Assembly: GCA_002729235.1 (NCBI GenBank) | Contig: PBTY01000067.1 | Location: 20,665 to 68,686, forward strand | Length of the DNA: 48,022 bases | Origin: Rickettsiales bacterium | GTDB lineage: Bacteria > Bacteroidota > Bacteroidia > Cytophagales > Cyclobacteriaceae | Direction of reading: 5' to 3' | In this document: positions 1 to 7,650 of the stretch, one piece after another | Layout: every line of letters starts with the position of its first letter | How positions within the stretch are numbered: position 1 is the stretch's first letter | The notes under the pieces: model-generated | Seen by the model: only the letters and a program-made list of their open reading frames with translations | Databases searched by the model: none | Told to the model about the DNA's origin: nothing | Program-made: the position numbers and the translations under genes

Positions 1-794
1 GACTCTTTTTTAGTAATCATAATTAATCTGCTTTTTAGTGAAATAAAAGAGAAATTACTTGCCAGAGTCAATTGAGGACGGTGGTTTTGGGAGACTCCAA
101 CGACCTTGTGCAAATATTCCTTAATATCTAAATGGTGAGTTAGTGCTTTGTGATCTGCTATATATTCATGATTGAGTGAAATGATCTTTCTGTACCAGTA
201 GACCAATGGATTAAACCAGTAAACAATCATTAATAACTCCATTAATAGAATATCCAACGAATGCAATTCACTTACATGCACCATCTCATGAGTCATCAAA
301 TGCTTATCCTGCAGCTGTTCTTCATTACATAGAAATACTCGATTCCAGAATGAAAAAGGTTGACTCAATCTTAGGTTAATGAATACATTTTGGTGAACTG
401 TAGGTTTGCTTAGCCGTCGAATTTGTTTGATTTTCAAAAGCCCTTTTACAAATCGAAGGACCATGAATCCAGCACCTACAGAGTAAAGAATCAGCAGTAG
501 CCATGACCAGGAAAATAATGAATCTGATTTCCTATCCGGAAAGGTTGACTCTGTAAGTGTTGGAGCCTCCAATATCCCCTCATCGACTATGTGGATTGGG
601 CTTATTGAAATAATTTCTTGTGGCCCTAAAAAGTCAACTGGAATACTGATGAATGGAATAGTCAGGGAAATCAATATATTCGCTAATAAGAAAAAGCGAT
701 TGATCTGGAAGGACTTTTCTTGTTTGAGCAACACCTGATAGCATAGCAATCCAAAGGCCATGAACAGTGATGAAAGAATGAAGTATCGTATCAT
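1..794 (-). CDS. M56 (BlaR1/MecR1-like) membrane metallopeptidase, C-terminus cut by window edge
   Basis: Translation of the minus strand from the ATG at 794 stays open to the window edge (264 residues seen). It starts with hydrophobic segments (about residues 1-20 and 35-55), a further one near 95-120, then the zinc protease motif HEMVH at 169-173 and a second conserved stretch NHEYIAD with the probable third zinc ligand E210. This is the M56 family pattern: an integral membrane zinc protease that, in BlaR1/MecR1 systems, cleaves or controls a partner repressor. Its ATG overlaps the TGA of the BlaI-like repressor upstream (ATGA), so the two are translationally coupled and almost certainly partners. 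Many Bacteroidota homologues carry extra C-terminal domains such as TonB-like ones; that part lies outside the window. The inducing signal is unknown, and no beta-lactamase is visible here. Confidence 0.88.
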   Translation of the reverse strand, partial: MIRYFILSSLFMAFGLLCYQVLLKQEKSFQINRFFLLANILISLTIPFISIPVDFLGPQEIISISPIHIVDEGILEAPTLTESTFPDRKSDSLFSWSWLLLILYSVGAGFMVLRFVKGLLKIKQIRRLSKPTVHQNVFINLRLSQPFSFWNRVFLCNEEQLQDKHLMTHEMVHVSELHSLDILLMELLMIVYWFNPLVYWYRKIISLNHEYIADHKALTHHLDIKEYLHKVVGVSQNHRPQLTLASNFSFISLKSRLIMITKKE

Positions 795-1168
795 GATTCC
801 TTTCGTTTTTCTGCAATTTCCTCTTCGATCATTCGCTTAAGCTCCTCTAATTGATCGACAGATAATTCTGTTTTCTTAGCGAAAAATGATCCAAATTGTG
901 CTGCTGAATTATTGAAGAAATCTTTCATCATGGTCTTGAGCTGACCAGAGAAATAATCCGCTTTACGGATTTTTGGATAATACTCTCTTACACTACCTCG
1001 TTGTGTAAATCCGATATAGCCCTTTTTAATCATTCGAGTAACCATGGTCGCCACAGTAGTGTAGGCGGGTTTTGGATTCGGAAATTCTTCTACCAAATCC
1101 TTCATGTAGGCAGTATCCAGTTTCCATAGATACTTCATGATTTGCTCTTCGCTTTGATTGAATTTCAT
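791..1168 (-). CDS. BlaI/MecI/CopY-family winged-helix transcriptional repressor
   Basis: A 125-residue protein of the usual length for the BlaI/MecI family. The N-terminal two thirds form a winged helix, with the recognition region around PAYTTVATMVTRMIKKGYI (about 34-52), followed by a charged helical C-terminus (about 85-125) that would dimerise and carry the protease-sensitive site in known members. It starts at the ATG at 1168 and ends by overlapping the start of the M56 peptidase. A perfect palindrome containing TACA-NN-TGTA, the core of BlaI/MecI operators, lies 20 bases upstream, which indicates autoregulation. The regulated genes are probably this pair itself; targets elsewhere cannot be judged. 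Confidence 0.92.
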   Translation of the reverse strand: MKFNQSEEQIMKYLWKLDTAYMKDLVEEFPNPKPAYTTVATMVTRMIKKGYIGFTQRGSVREYYPKIRKADYFSGQLKTMMKDFFNNSAAQFGSFFAKKTELSVDQLEELKRMIEEEIAEKRKES

Positions 1169-1187
1169 ACTACAATCATAATAGTTA

Positions 1188-1203
1188 TACTACAAATGTA
1201 GTA
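1188..1203. promoter_or_regulatory. Palindromic BlaI-type operator overlapping a -7 box
   Basis: TACTACAAATGTAGTA is a perfect inverted repeat (7-bp arms, 2-bp centre) containing TACA-NN-TGTA. On the minus strand it contains TACATTTG (1193-1200), a full match to the Bacteroidota -7 element TAnnTTTG, so a bound repressor would cover the promoter. A second half-site, TACTACA, lies at 1168-1174 and overlaps the repressor start codon. Confidence 0.75.
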
Positions 1204-1269
1204 ATATTATTTAAAAATAAAAGGCCCTTTTAAAGTGGCCTTATGATAAGAACAATTCATGTCTAAAGT

Positions 1270-2085
1270 CTAGAGCTGCTTGGCCTTATTCCAATATTCA
1301 TCCATTTCTGCAAGCGTCATCTCAGAAAGTATTTTTCCATCTTTTTTCGATTCTGATTCAAGATAGTTGAATCGCTTGATGAATTTTTTATTGGTCCGTT
1401 CCAGTGCTTCCTCCGGATTTATCTCTATAAATCTAGAATAATTAATCAATGAGAACAGTAAATCACCAAATTCATTTTGCGCTTTCTCTCTGTCAATCTG
1501 GGAGTTATCCTCAATATTGAACTCCTGCTTGAATTCATTCATCTCCTCCTCTACTTTTTCCCAGACTTGCTCCTTTTGGTCCCAGTCAAATCCAGCTCCT
1601 CTCGCCTTTTCCTGGATTCGCATAGCCTTAACCATAGCAGGCAAAGAACCAGGAACCCCTCCAAGTACAGTTTTATTACCCTTTTCCTTTAATTTGATCT
1701 TCTCCCAGTTTTCTTTCACAGCGTCTTCATCTTCGGCTTTAACGTCTCCATAAATGTGTGGATGTCTTCTGATCAGTTTCTCACACACTTCAGTTAGCAC
1801 GTCTGACACATCGAATGCACCTTTCTCCGACCCTATTCTTGCATAAAAGACCATATGTAGCATTAAATCTCCTAGTTCCTTTTTCACCTCTTCCATATCA
1901 TCTTCCAGGATGGCATCTCCAAGCTCATAGGTTTCTTCTATTGTCAAATGACGTAGTGACTCCATGGTTTGCTTCTTATCCCAGGGACAATTTTCCCTGA
2001 GCTCGTCCATGATAGTCAGAAGACGATCAAAAGCATTGAGTTTGATGGCACGTTTTGGATCTGGTTGTGTCAAATTTCTTGGCAT
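1270..2085 (-). CDS. mazG: Nucleoside triphosphate pyrophosphohydrolase MazG
   Basis: A 271-residue protein with two tandem MazG domains. The first carries the complete metal-binding pattern: E50, E51, E54, then E70 and D73 (EExxE...ExxD), just after the family signature CPWD (33-36). The second domain begins around residue 165 (GFDWDQ, EEMNEF). MazG hydrolyses NTPs and dNTPs to the monophosphate plus pyrophosphate, cleaning the nucleotide pool and, in some bacteria, affecting ppGpp levels. The length and two-domain layout match the E. coli-type enzyme. It starts at the ATG at 2085 and stands alone. The adjacent gene 5' of it runs in the opposite direction. Confidence 0.95.
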   Translation of the reverse strand: MPRNLTQPDPKRAIKLNAFDRLLTIMDELRENCPWDKKQTMESLRHLTIEETYELGDAILEDDMEEVKKELGDLMLHMVFYARIGSEKGAFDVSDVLTEVCEKLIRRHPHIYGDVKAEDEDAVKENWEKIKLKEKGNKTVLGGVPGSLPAMVKAMRIQEKARGAGFDWDQKEQVWEKVEEEMNEFKQEFNIEDNSQIDREKAQNEFGDLLFSLINYSRFIEINPEEALERTNKKFIKRFNYLESESKKDGKILSEMTLAEMDEYWNKAKQL

Positions 2086-2210
2086 AATGAAATCATTGTG
2101 AGATATGAATTGTTAAAGGAATGAGCTTTAGAAAGTCTGGCTCTCAACTCAAATTCGATGAACGGAGAATAGAAATCTATTCATTGATTCGGGTTGAACA
2201 CAAATATTCT

Positions 2211-2218
2211 TATTTTTG
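2211..2218 (+). promoter_or_regulatory. Probable -7 promoter box (TATTTTTG)
   Basis: TATTTTTG fully matches the Bacteroidota -7 consensus TAnnTTTG. It lies 17 bases before the ATG at 2236. A -33 TTG at the usual 19-21 bp spacing is not clear. Its position argues that the upstream in-frame ATG at 2194 is not used, because that codon would precede the transcript start. Confidence 0.45.
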
Positions 2219-2235
2219 CGTCAAATTGTAACCCT

Positions 2236-2466
2236 ATGGCTACTGTATTACTTGGAATTGGATTTATTGCATTGTTTTTCGTCCTGATGTCAGTGAGACT
2301 GATCTTCAAAAAAGATGGAGAATTTAAAGGCACTTGTGCTTCACAGAGCCCGTTTCTCAACAAAGAAGGAGCTACCTGTGGCTATTGCGGTAAAACCATG
2401 ACAGGAAGCGAGTCCTGCGGAAAAGAAGATTCCGAGGTAAATAAGGTAATGGCTAAATTTAGCTAA
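2236..2466 (+). CDS. Small single-span membrane protein with four conserved-type cysteines
   Basis: A 76-residue protein from the ATG at 2236 (an in-frame ATG at 2194 lies upstream of the likely -7 box and is rejected). Residues 3-24 form one hydrophobic membrane segment, followed by a basic patch and a soluble tail with cysteines at 34, 48, 51 and 61 (spacing C-x13-C-x2-C-x9-C), including CGYC. The arrangement would suit metal binding (a small zinc ribbon or similar) or thiol redox chemistry on the cytoplasmic side, but neither is shown. I do not recognise a named family. It lies just before glmM on the same strand, with an 84-base gap, so cotranscription is possible. Confidence 0.7.
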   Translation: MATVLLGIGFIALFFVLMSVRLIFKKDGEFKGTCASQSPFLNKEGATCGYCGKTMTGSESCGKEDSEVNKVMAKFS

Positions 2467-2550
2467 TAGACCCACTACAAGTTTAACCGTTTAGAATATC
2501 GTCAACACATACGAGGTAACTATCACCTTGTTTAAAACCTAAATACCAGA

Positions 2551-3939
2551 TTGTCACTAATAAAATCTATCTCAGGTCTCCGCGGCACTGTTGGAGGCAA
2601 AGTTGGAGAGACGCTCACGCCTATTGATGTTGCTAAATTCACTGCAGGCTTCGGCATGTGGATCAAAGAGAGACACAGCGAACCAAAAGTAGTCATCGGA
2701 AGAGATGCCAGACCTTCTGGCAGCACTTTTAGATCCATTGTGGAAAGTACCCTGAGAGCGCAGGGTATTGATGTCATAGACTTAGACTTGTCCACTACTC
2801 CTACTGTAGAAATGGCTGTGGTAAATGAAAAAGCTCATGGAGGTATTATCCTCACTGCAAGTCATAATCCCTCGGGATGGAACGCTCTAAAACTCCTGAA
2901 CGAAAAAGGTGAGTTCATATCGGCCGATGATGGCAAAAAAGTGCTAGAATGGGCAGAGTCTGCTGATCTTGAGTTTGTAGACCCAAAGAAATTTGGTTCC
3001 TATGAAGCTAATGATACGTACATAGATTGGCACATTGATCAAATACTTGCTCTTGACCTGGTAAATGTTGAGGCGATTAAAGCTGCAGGGTTCAAGGTTG
3101 CCGTAGATGCGGTAAACAGTACAGGAGGAATAGCCGTTCCGAAACTATTGAAGAAACTCAATGTAGAGGTTACTGAGCTTTACTGTGAACCAAATGGAGT
3201 TTTCCCACACAATCCAGAGCCACTTCCAGAGAACATTACACATATCTGTAGTGAAATAGCTGGAGGTAATTATGATGTCGGGTTTGTTGTAGATCCAGAT
3301 GTAGATCGATTGGTAATGGTGTGTGAAGACGGTGTCTCTTTTGGTGAAGAATACACCCTTGTAGCGGTTGCTGATTATGTATTGAAAAAGAAGCCTGGTA
3401 ATACGGTTTCTAATCTATCGTCAACCGGAGCTCTTCGTGATGTTACCGAAAAACATGGAGGAAGCTACACTGCATCTGCAGTAGGTGAGGTAAATGTGGT
3501 GACAGAAATGAAAGCGAAGCAGGCTGTAATAGGTGGAGAGGGTAATGGAGGAGTGATCCTACCAGAACTTCACTATGGAAGAGATGCCTTAGTTGGTATT
3601 GCACTATTCCTTTCACATCTTGCTGAGTTTGGTAAAAGTGTGTCGATGCTTCGTTCTACTTATCCGAATTATCACATTTCTAAAAATAAAATTGAATTGG
3701 ATCCATCTTTAGATTTGGATAAGGTACTGGAGGGATTGAAGTCTCAATACTCAAAAAACAAATTCACCACAATCGATGGGTTGAAAATTGAATTTGATAA
3801 AGAGTGGGTGCACTTAAGAAGATCTAATACTGAGCCTATCATAAGAATATATGCTGAATCTGAAAGCCAATCTACGGCTGATCATCTGGCTCAAAAATTA
3901 ATGATGGACATTAAAGAATTGATCTCTACGGAGGTATGA
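2551..3939 (+). CDS. glmM: Phosphoglucosamine mutase (alpha-D-phosphohexomutase family)
   Basis: A 462-residue phosphohexomutase with all family landmarks: the phosphoserine loop TASHNP with S104, the magnesium loop DPDVDR (D248, D250, D252), the sugar-binding loop GEGNGG (329-334) and the C-terminal phosphate-binding loop RRSNTEPIIR. The enzyme interconverts glucosamine-6-P and glucosamine-1-P for UDP-GlcNAc, peptidoglycan and LPS synthesis. The sugar loop GEGNGG differs from the GEQSGH-type loop of E. coli GlmM, so a phosphomannomutase or phosphoglucomutase role is the main alternative. Translation starts at a TTG (2551): an in-frame TAA lies at 2533 with no ATG between, and the N-terminus SLIKSISGLRGT is the normal start of this family. 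Confidence 0.88.
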   Translation: MSLIKSISGLRGTVGGKVGETLTPIDVAKFTAGFGMWIKERHSEPKVVIGRDARPSGSTFRSIVESTLRAQGIDVIDLDLSTTPTVEMAVVNEKAHGGIILTASHNPSGWNALKLLNEKGEFISADDGKKVLEWAESADLEFVDPKKFGSYEANDTYIDWHIDQILALDLVNVEAIKAAGFKVAVDAVNSTGGIAVPKLLKKLNVEVTELYCEPNGVFPHNPEPLPENITHICSEIAGGNYDVGFVVDPDVDRLVMVCEDGVSFGEEYTLVAVADYVLKKKPGNTVSNLSSTGALRDVTEKHGGSYTASAVGEVNVVTEMKAKQAVIGGEGNGGVILPELHYGRDALVGIALFLSHLAEFGKSVSMLRSTYPNYHISKNKIELDPSLDLDKVLEGLKSQYSKNKFTTIDGLKIEFDKEWVHLRRSNTEPIIRIYAESESQSTADHLAQKLMMDIKELISTEV

Positions 3940-3943
3940 TGAC

Positions 3944-4402
3944 TCACTTAAGTGTATCCACACCGAAAAGTCCTAAAAATTTATATTTAGCATAAACCCA
4001 ATGCCTGTTAACGCTTATTGGTTTTGATAATTTTGTGGCTGGCCATTTTTGGTCAGCCGTTTTTATTTTCTGGTCTCGCTCCGCAAGCCAACGCTCTTGC
4101 ACATAGTCGGAGAAATTGAGATAAAGCTTCTCCTCCGTAACGTGGTAAGAACTCATTTTAGGCTTGGCTTTGTATCCGTTCGCGGCACCAAAAGCACAGT
4201 AACCAGCGTATTGAGGGAGATATTTCTCCGGATTGGTTGTGAATAGGTCCAAATTTTTTTGATTGACAAATCGCCATTCCAGCCCTAGATACTCATGAGA
4301 AAAGATTGAGCTCCCTTTCATAGGCTGATTGAGGAAATAACTAACCACGTCATAGCCTGCTAATGCCAGTCCATTTCTGTGATATATAGGATTTTCATCC
4401 AT
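3944..4402 (-). CDS. YHS-domain protein
   Basis: A 152-residue protein from the ATG at 4402, two bases after the stop of the NUDIX gene, so the two form an operon. The first 90 residues are a YHS domain: AGYDVVSYF near the start, then an aromatic WRFVNQKNLDLF, PEKYLPQYAGYCAFGAA with a cysteine, and an alanine-rich end. YHS domains occur in metal-associated proteins and in many short bacterial proteins of unknown role. The C-terminal 60 residues (about 95-152) are basic and unassigned. No signal peptide is visible. Its stop is only 4 bp from the convergent glmM stop. The function is unknown. Confidence 0.8.
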   Translation of the reverse strand: MDENPIYHRNGLALAGYDVVSYFLNQPMKGSSIFSHEYLGLEWRFVNQKNLDLFTTNPEKYLPQYAGYCAFGAANGYKAKPKMSSYHVTEEKLYLNFSDYVQERWLAERDQKIKTADQKWPATKLSKPISVNRHWVYAKYKFLGLFGVDTLK

Positions 4403-4404
4403 CC

Positions 4405-5034
4405 TTAATCCCAATCAATTTCACCACTTTCTGCCAACTCCACCAACTTCTTAATTTGACGCTCCGTATTCCTCACTTCTGACAGTGGTGGCAATTCATC
4501 GATTGCAAAAAAGCCTCCATCAAGCGCTTCATGTCCTACTTTCAACTCCCCTGAAACAATCTCACATAGGAAGTTGATCTTATACACATAACGAACATCA
4601 TGTGGGTGGTCTTGCTTCGCCTTGTCCCAGACAGATAATATCCGAACAGGTTTCACCTTTATTCCTGCTTCTTCAAACACTTCTTTAGCCACATTCTCAG
4701 AAGCTGAAAACCCAATATCACACCATCCACCTGGCATGGCCCATTTCTGATCCGTCTTCTCCTGTATGAGCAAAATTTTACCTTCTTTCAAAACAACTCC
4801 CCTCACATCTACCTTCGGAGTTGGATAATCATCATCTAGCTGATCAAAATGAAATTGAATAGATCCCAATGAAGCATTAGACAGCTGAGCAATTAACTCG
4901 TTAGTAGAGTCCCGCATTTCTTCATACCGCTCAACGTCATAAGGATTTTCCGTATAGGTCAATCCCGTCTTTGCCATTGCTTGTATGCGCTTCAGGTACT
5001 CCAAAATATTCCTACTCATCTCCTTATCCTTCAT
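4405..5034 (-). CDS. NUDIX hydrolase with N-terminal helical domain
   Basis: A 209-residue protein: a helical N-terminal region (about 1-65) typical of NUDIX proteins of the NUDIX_N_2 type, then a NUDIX fold (about 72-200). The NUDIX box runs from G103 to I125 and ends in KEVFEEAGI. The metal-binding E118, E121 and E122 are present. Two positions differ from the canonical box: F109 where the first Glu is usual and K117 where Arg is usual. The family cleaves nucleoside diphosphates linked to another group, such as ADP-ribose or nucleotide sugars; the substrate cannot be deduced. It starts at the ATG at 5034 and is cotranscribed with the YHS gene. Confidence 0.87.
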   Translation of the reverse strand: MKDKEMSRNILEYLKRIQAMAKTGLTYTENPYDVERYEEMRDSTNELIAQLSNASLGSIQFHFDQLDDDYPTPKVDVRGVVLKEGKILLIQEKTDQKWAMPGGWCDIGFSASENVAKEVFEEAGIKVKPVRILSVWDKAKQDHPHDVRYVYKINFLCEIVSGELKVGHEALDGGFFAIDELPPLSEVRNTERQIKKLVELAESGEIDWD

Positions 5035-5040
5035 AACCTA

Positions 5041-5071
5041 TTACTTCGGTGGATTTAATGTTTTAGTTTTG
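5041..5071 (+). promoter_or_regulatory. Probable promoter of the cysteine desulfurase gene
   Basis: TAGTTTTG at 5064-5071 fully matches the Bacteroidota -7 box TAnnTTTG. A TTA at 5041-5043 sits 20 bp upstream, where the -33 TTG is expected, a one-base mismatch. The box ends 28 bases before the start codon. Confidence 0.45.
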
Positions 5072-5099
5072 CAAGATTAATGAATAATCCCCCAAATCA

Positions 5100-6242
5100 A
5101 TGGAGAAAGTTTATTTAGATAACGCCGCAACAACTCCTCTTGACGAGGCTGTCTTTGAAGAAATGAAGCCCTATATGCTAGACTTCTATGGCAACCCTTC
5201 ATCCATACATTCTCATGGAAGACAGGTAAGAGCTGCCATCGAAAAGGCGAGAAAGAAGGTTGCTGACTTACTCAATACTTCTCCATCCGAAATTTTCTTT
5301 ACTTCTGGAGGTACGGAGGCTGATAATACAGCATTGAGATGCACGGTGGATGAATATGGCGTCAAAAACATCATCACAACTGGTTTGGAACACCATGCAG
5401 TGCTCCACACTGCGGAGATGCTGGCAAAAAGAGGAGATATCAATTTGCATTTGCTTGATGTAGATGCTCAGGGCAACATTGATATCAATCAAATTGATGA
5501 ATTGCTAAAAAAGGATCCGAATACATTAGTTTCTTTGATGCACGCCAACAATGAAATTGGAACCATAAATGACATTGACGCTATCGCCAATCTCTGTCAT
5601 GAGCATGGAGCAACATTCCATACAGACACGGTTCAAACAATGGGCCATTTCAAACATGATCTTCAGGAACTAAAAGCCAACTTCATCGTAGGGTCAGCTC
5701 ATAAATTTCACGGCCCAAAAGGAGTAGGTTTTCTATACGTCAATCACGAGAAAAAAATTCATCCGTTTATCCATGGTGGAGCTCAGGAACGAAACATGCG
5801 CGGTGGTACTGAAAACGTCTATGGAATTATTGGATTAGCCAAAGCTCTGGAACTTGCTTATTCACATATGGATGAGCATCGCTCGCATATTGAAAGTGTG
5901 AAACAATACATGATAGATCAGCTAAAAGCCAATATTGAGGGAGTAGACTTCAATGGCACCTCTGCTGACCTGAATAATAGTTTGTACACCGTGCTGAATG
6001 TGAGTCTACCTCCGAGTGAAGACAATGACATGCTGCTTTTCAACCTGGATATCAATGGAATTTCTGCTTCTGGAGGAAGTGCCTGTAGTAGTGGCTCCAA
6101 TGTCGGCTCACACGTTCTTACAGCCCTCGGTTCTGACCCAATGCGTGGTGCAGTTCGTTTTTCATTCAGTAGATTTAATACCAAAGAACAGGTAGATTAC
6201 GTTATAAGTAAACTGAATGAAATTTTAGCAATTGGTGTATAG
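5100..6242 (+). CDS. iscS: Cysteine desulfurase, IscS/NifS type
   Basis: A 380-residue PLP enzyme with the full pattern of group I desulfurases: N-terminal VYLDNAATTP, the glycine-rich TSGGTEADN, the PLP lysine K202 in GSAHKFHG, GGTENV and the persulfide cysteine C329 in the flexible loop GSACSSGS. It removes sulfur from L-cysteine to give alanine and an enzyme persulfide that feeds Fe-S cluster assembly and thiolation of tRNA and cofactors. No scaffold (IscU) or SUF gene lies next to it here, so its acceptor is not evident. The next gene overlaps its last 11 bases. Confidence 0.93.
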   Translation: MEKVYLDNAATTPLDEAVFEEMKPYMLDFYGNPSSIHSHGRQVRAAIEKARKKVADLLNTSPSEIFFTSGGTEADNTALRCTVDEYGVKNIITTGLEHHAVLHTAEMLAKRGDINLHLLDVDAQGNIDINQIDELLKKDPNTLVSLMHANNEIGTINDIDAIANLCHEHGATFHTDTVQTMGHFKHDLQELKANFIVGSAHKFHGPKGVGFLYVNHEKKIHPFIHGGAQERNMRGGTENVYGIIGLAKALELAYSHMDEHRSHIESVKQYMIDQLKANIEGVDFNGTSADLNNSLYTVLNVSLPPSEDNDMLLFNLDINGISASGGSACSSGSNVGSHVLTALGSDPMRGAVRFSFSRFNTKEQVDYVISKLNEILAIGV

Positions 6243-7650
6243 AAAAACAGCTTTACTACTTCTTCTTACTGGGTCACTTTTCTCTGCTTATTCTCAAGAG
6301 GAGCTAATTAAAAGATTTGAGATTCAATCAAATCAAAGAATTGCTGTGTCGGGAAAAGCAACTGCCGTAGTATTTAGAACGAATATATTTCAGGGTAACT
6401 CAATTGATTTGTCAATCAATGGTAAAACGGAAACCATTCCATTCGATGCTGACGGTCCTGAATTTACCTATTACAAATCACTAGATGGTGCAACACAGAT
6501 TACCAGTTTTAGCTCTGATTACGCAGGATCTTTGCACTTAATCAATTCAGGGCCTGTACCAACTATAGAGCACAACACGCGAATAGCCCAGCAAGACGAA
6601 TGTGATTTCACCATCAATCCAATATTGCAGAGTGATTGGCGAGCAGGATTACCTGAACCCACATACAGCAGGAGCTTCACAAATGTGGAGCATGTGATCG
6701 TACATCACTCAGCAGGATCTAATTCTGCAACCAACTATACCCAGGTGGTTCGGGACATTTATGTATATCACACAGAGTCCAATGGATGGTCAGATATTGG
6801 GTATAATTACCTAATAGCCCAAAATGGAGACTTATATGCTGGTAGAGATCCAGCTGGAGGAGAGCAGGACAATGTGCTTGGAGCACATTTTTGTGGAAGC
6901 AACAGCACGACAATGGGTATCTGCCTGTTGGGCAATTATGAAACGGCAAGTGTTACCTCAGCTACCTGGCAAACACTACAAGAATTAGCTAGTTTCAAAA
7001 TCGCCAAAGAAGATCTTGATCCCACCACCTTTTCCAGTCATCCATTAGGTTCTATTGGGCATATAGCAGGCCATAGAGATGGGTGTAGCACTGCCTGTCC
7101 GGGAGAAAATGTATACAATATGCTAGGAGACCTTAGACTTGAAGTACAGGATCTTGTGAACTATTGTGGCAGGAAATTGGAAATAGGAGCCACGGACCTG
7201 GTCATTGATGCCGGAAGATCTGTCGGTTTTAGTAACCTGAGTTTCGGATATGATTCATATGTATGGCGACTGGAGGGAGCACAACCCTCCTACGCTCAGT
7301 GGAGGGATGGTGGAAATGCTTTATATATCTATGGTGGAGTATTTGATGTGCAACTAATTGGTTTAGTTGATGGGGTAGAAGAGGATACGATCACTTACAG
7401 TGATTTTGTGCAGGTAAACGATGCATTGTCCATTTTCCCAAATCCTATTAAACCTCTTCATCAATTGACCCTGGCTACTTCCAAATCAGTGAATGAGGTC
7501 ATTATTCATGGACTGGATGGAAAAACTTATTATCAAAATAAGGATATCCAGAACAGAGAATTTCAGGTTCCTCCTCTGAAACAAGGACTCTATATTTTAA
7601 AGATTTATACCTCTGAAGGGTTAGAAAAACAACGACTGCTAATTAATTAG
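6232..7650 (+). CDS. Secreted N-acetylmuramoyl-L-alanine amidase (PGRP/amidase_2) with T9SS sorting domain
   Basis: A 472-residue protein. Residues 1-21 are a signal peptide ending SAYSQ. After an unassigned N-terminal domain (about 25-130), a peptidoglycan-recognition-type amidase domain spans about 145-310. It carries zinc ligands H158 (in VIVHHSAG), H281 (AGHRDGC) and C289 (TACPG) and the conserved tyrosine in IGYNYLI, the pattern of catalytic rather than merely binding members. The last 75 residues form a type IX secretion sorting domain (SIFPNPI..., GLYILKI..., basic LLIN end). Expected activity: cutting the amide bond between muramic acid and L-alanine, outside the cell. Start: TTG at 6232, or GTG at 6235, overlapping iscS by up to 11 bases; no ATG is placed suitably. 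Secretion suggests attack on other bacteria's walls or scavenging rather than its own wall growth. Confidence 0.88.
   Translation: MVYRKTALLLLLTGSLFSAYSQEELIKRFEIQSNQRIAVSGKATAVVFRTNIFQGNSIDLSINGKTETIPFDADGPEFTYYKSLDGATQITSFSSDYAGSLHLINSGPVPTIEHNTRIAQQDECDFTINPILQSDWRAGLPEPTYSRSFTNVEHVIVHHSAGSNSATNYTQVVRDIYVYHTESNGWSDIGYNYLIAQNGDLYAGRDPAGGEQDNVLGAHFCGSNSTTMGICLLGNYETASVTSATWQTLQELASFKIAKEDLDPTTFSSHPLGSIGHIAGHRDGCSTACPGENVYNMLGDLRLEVQDLVNYCGRKLEIGATDLVIDAGRSVGFSNLSFGYDSYVWRLEGAQPSYAQWRDGGNALYIYGGVFDVQLIGLVDGVEEDTITYSDFVQVNDALSIFPNPIKPLHQLTLATSKSVNEVIIHGLDGKTYYQNKDIQNREFQVPPLKQGLYILKIYTSEGLEKQRLLIN

Noticed and set aside
791-1203. Possible beta-lactam resistance locus from BlaI/M56 pair
   Set aside because: No beta-lactamase or penicillin-binding protein is seen, and such regulatory pairs control many unrelated genes in Bacteroidota.
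1477-1753. Plus-strand open frames inside mazG
   Set aside because: MazG has all catalytic residues on the minus strand, and the frames opposite it have no family features or start signals.
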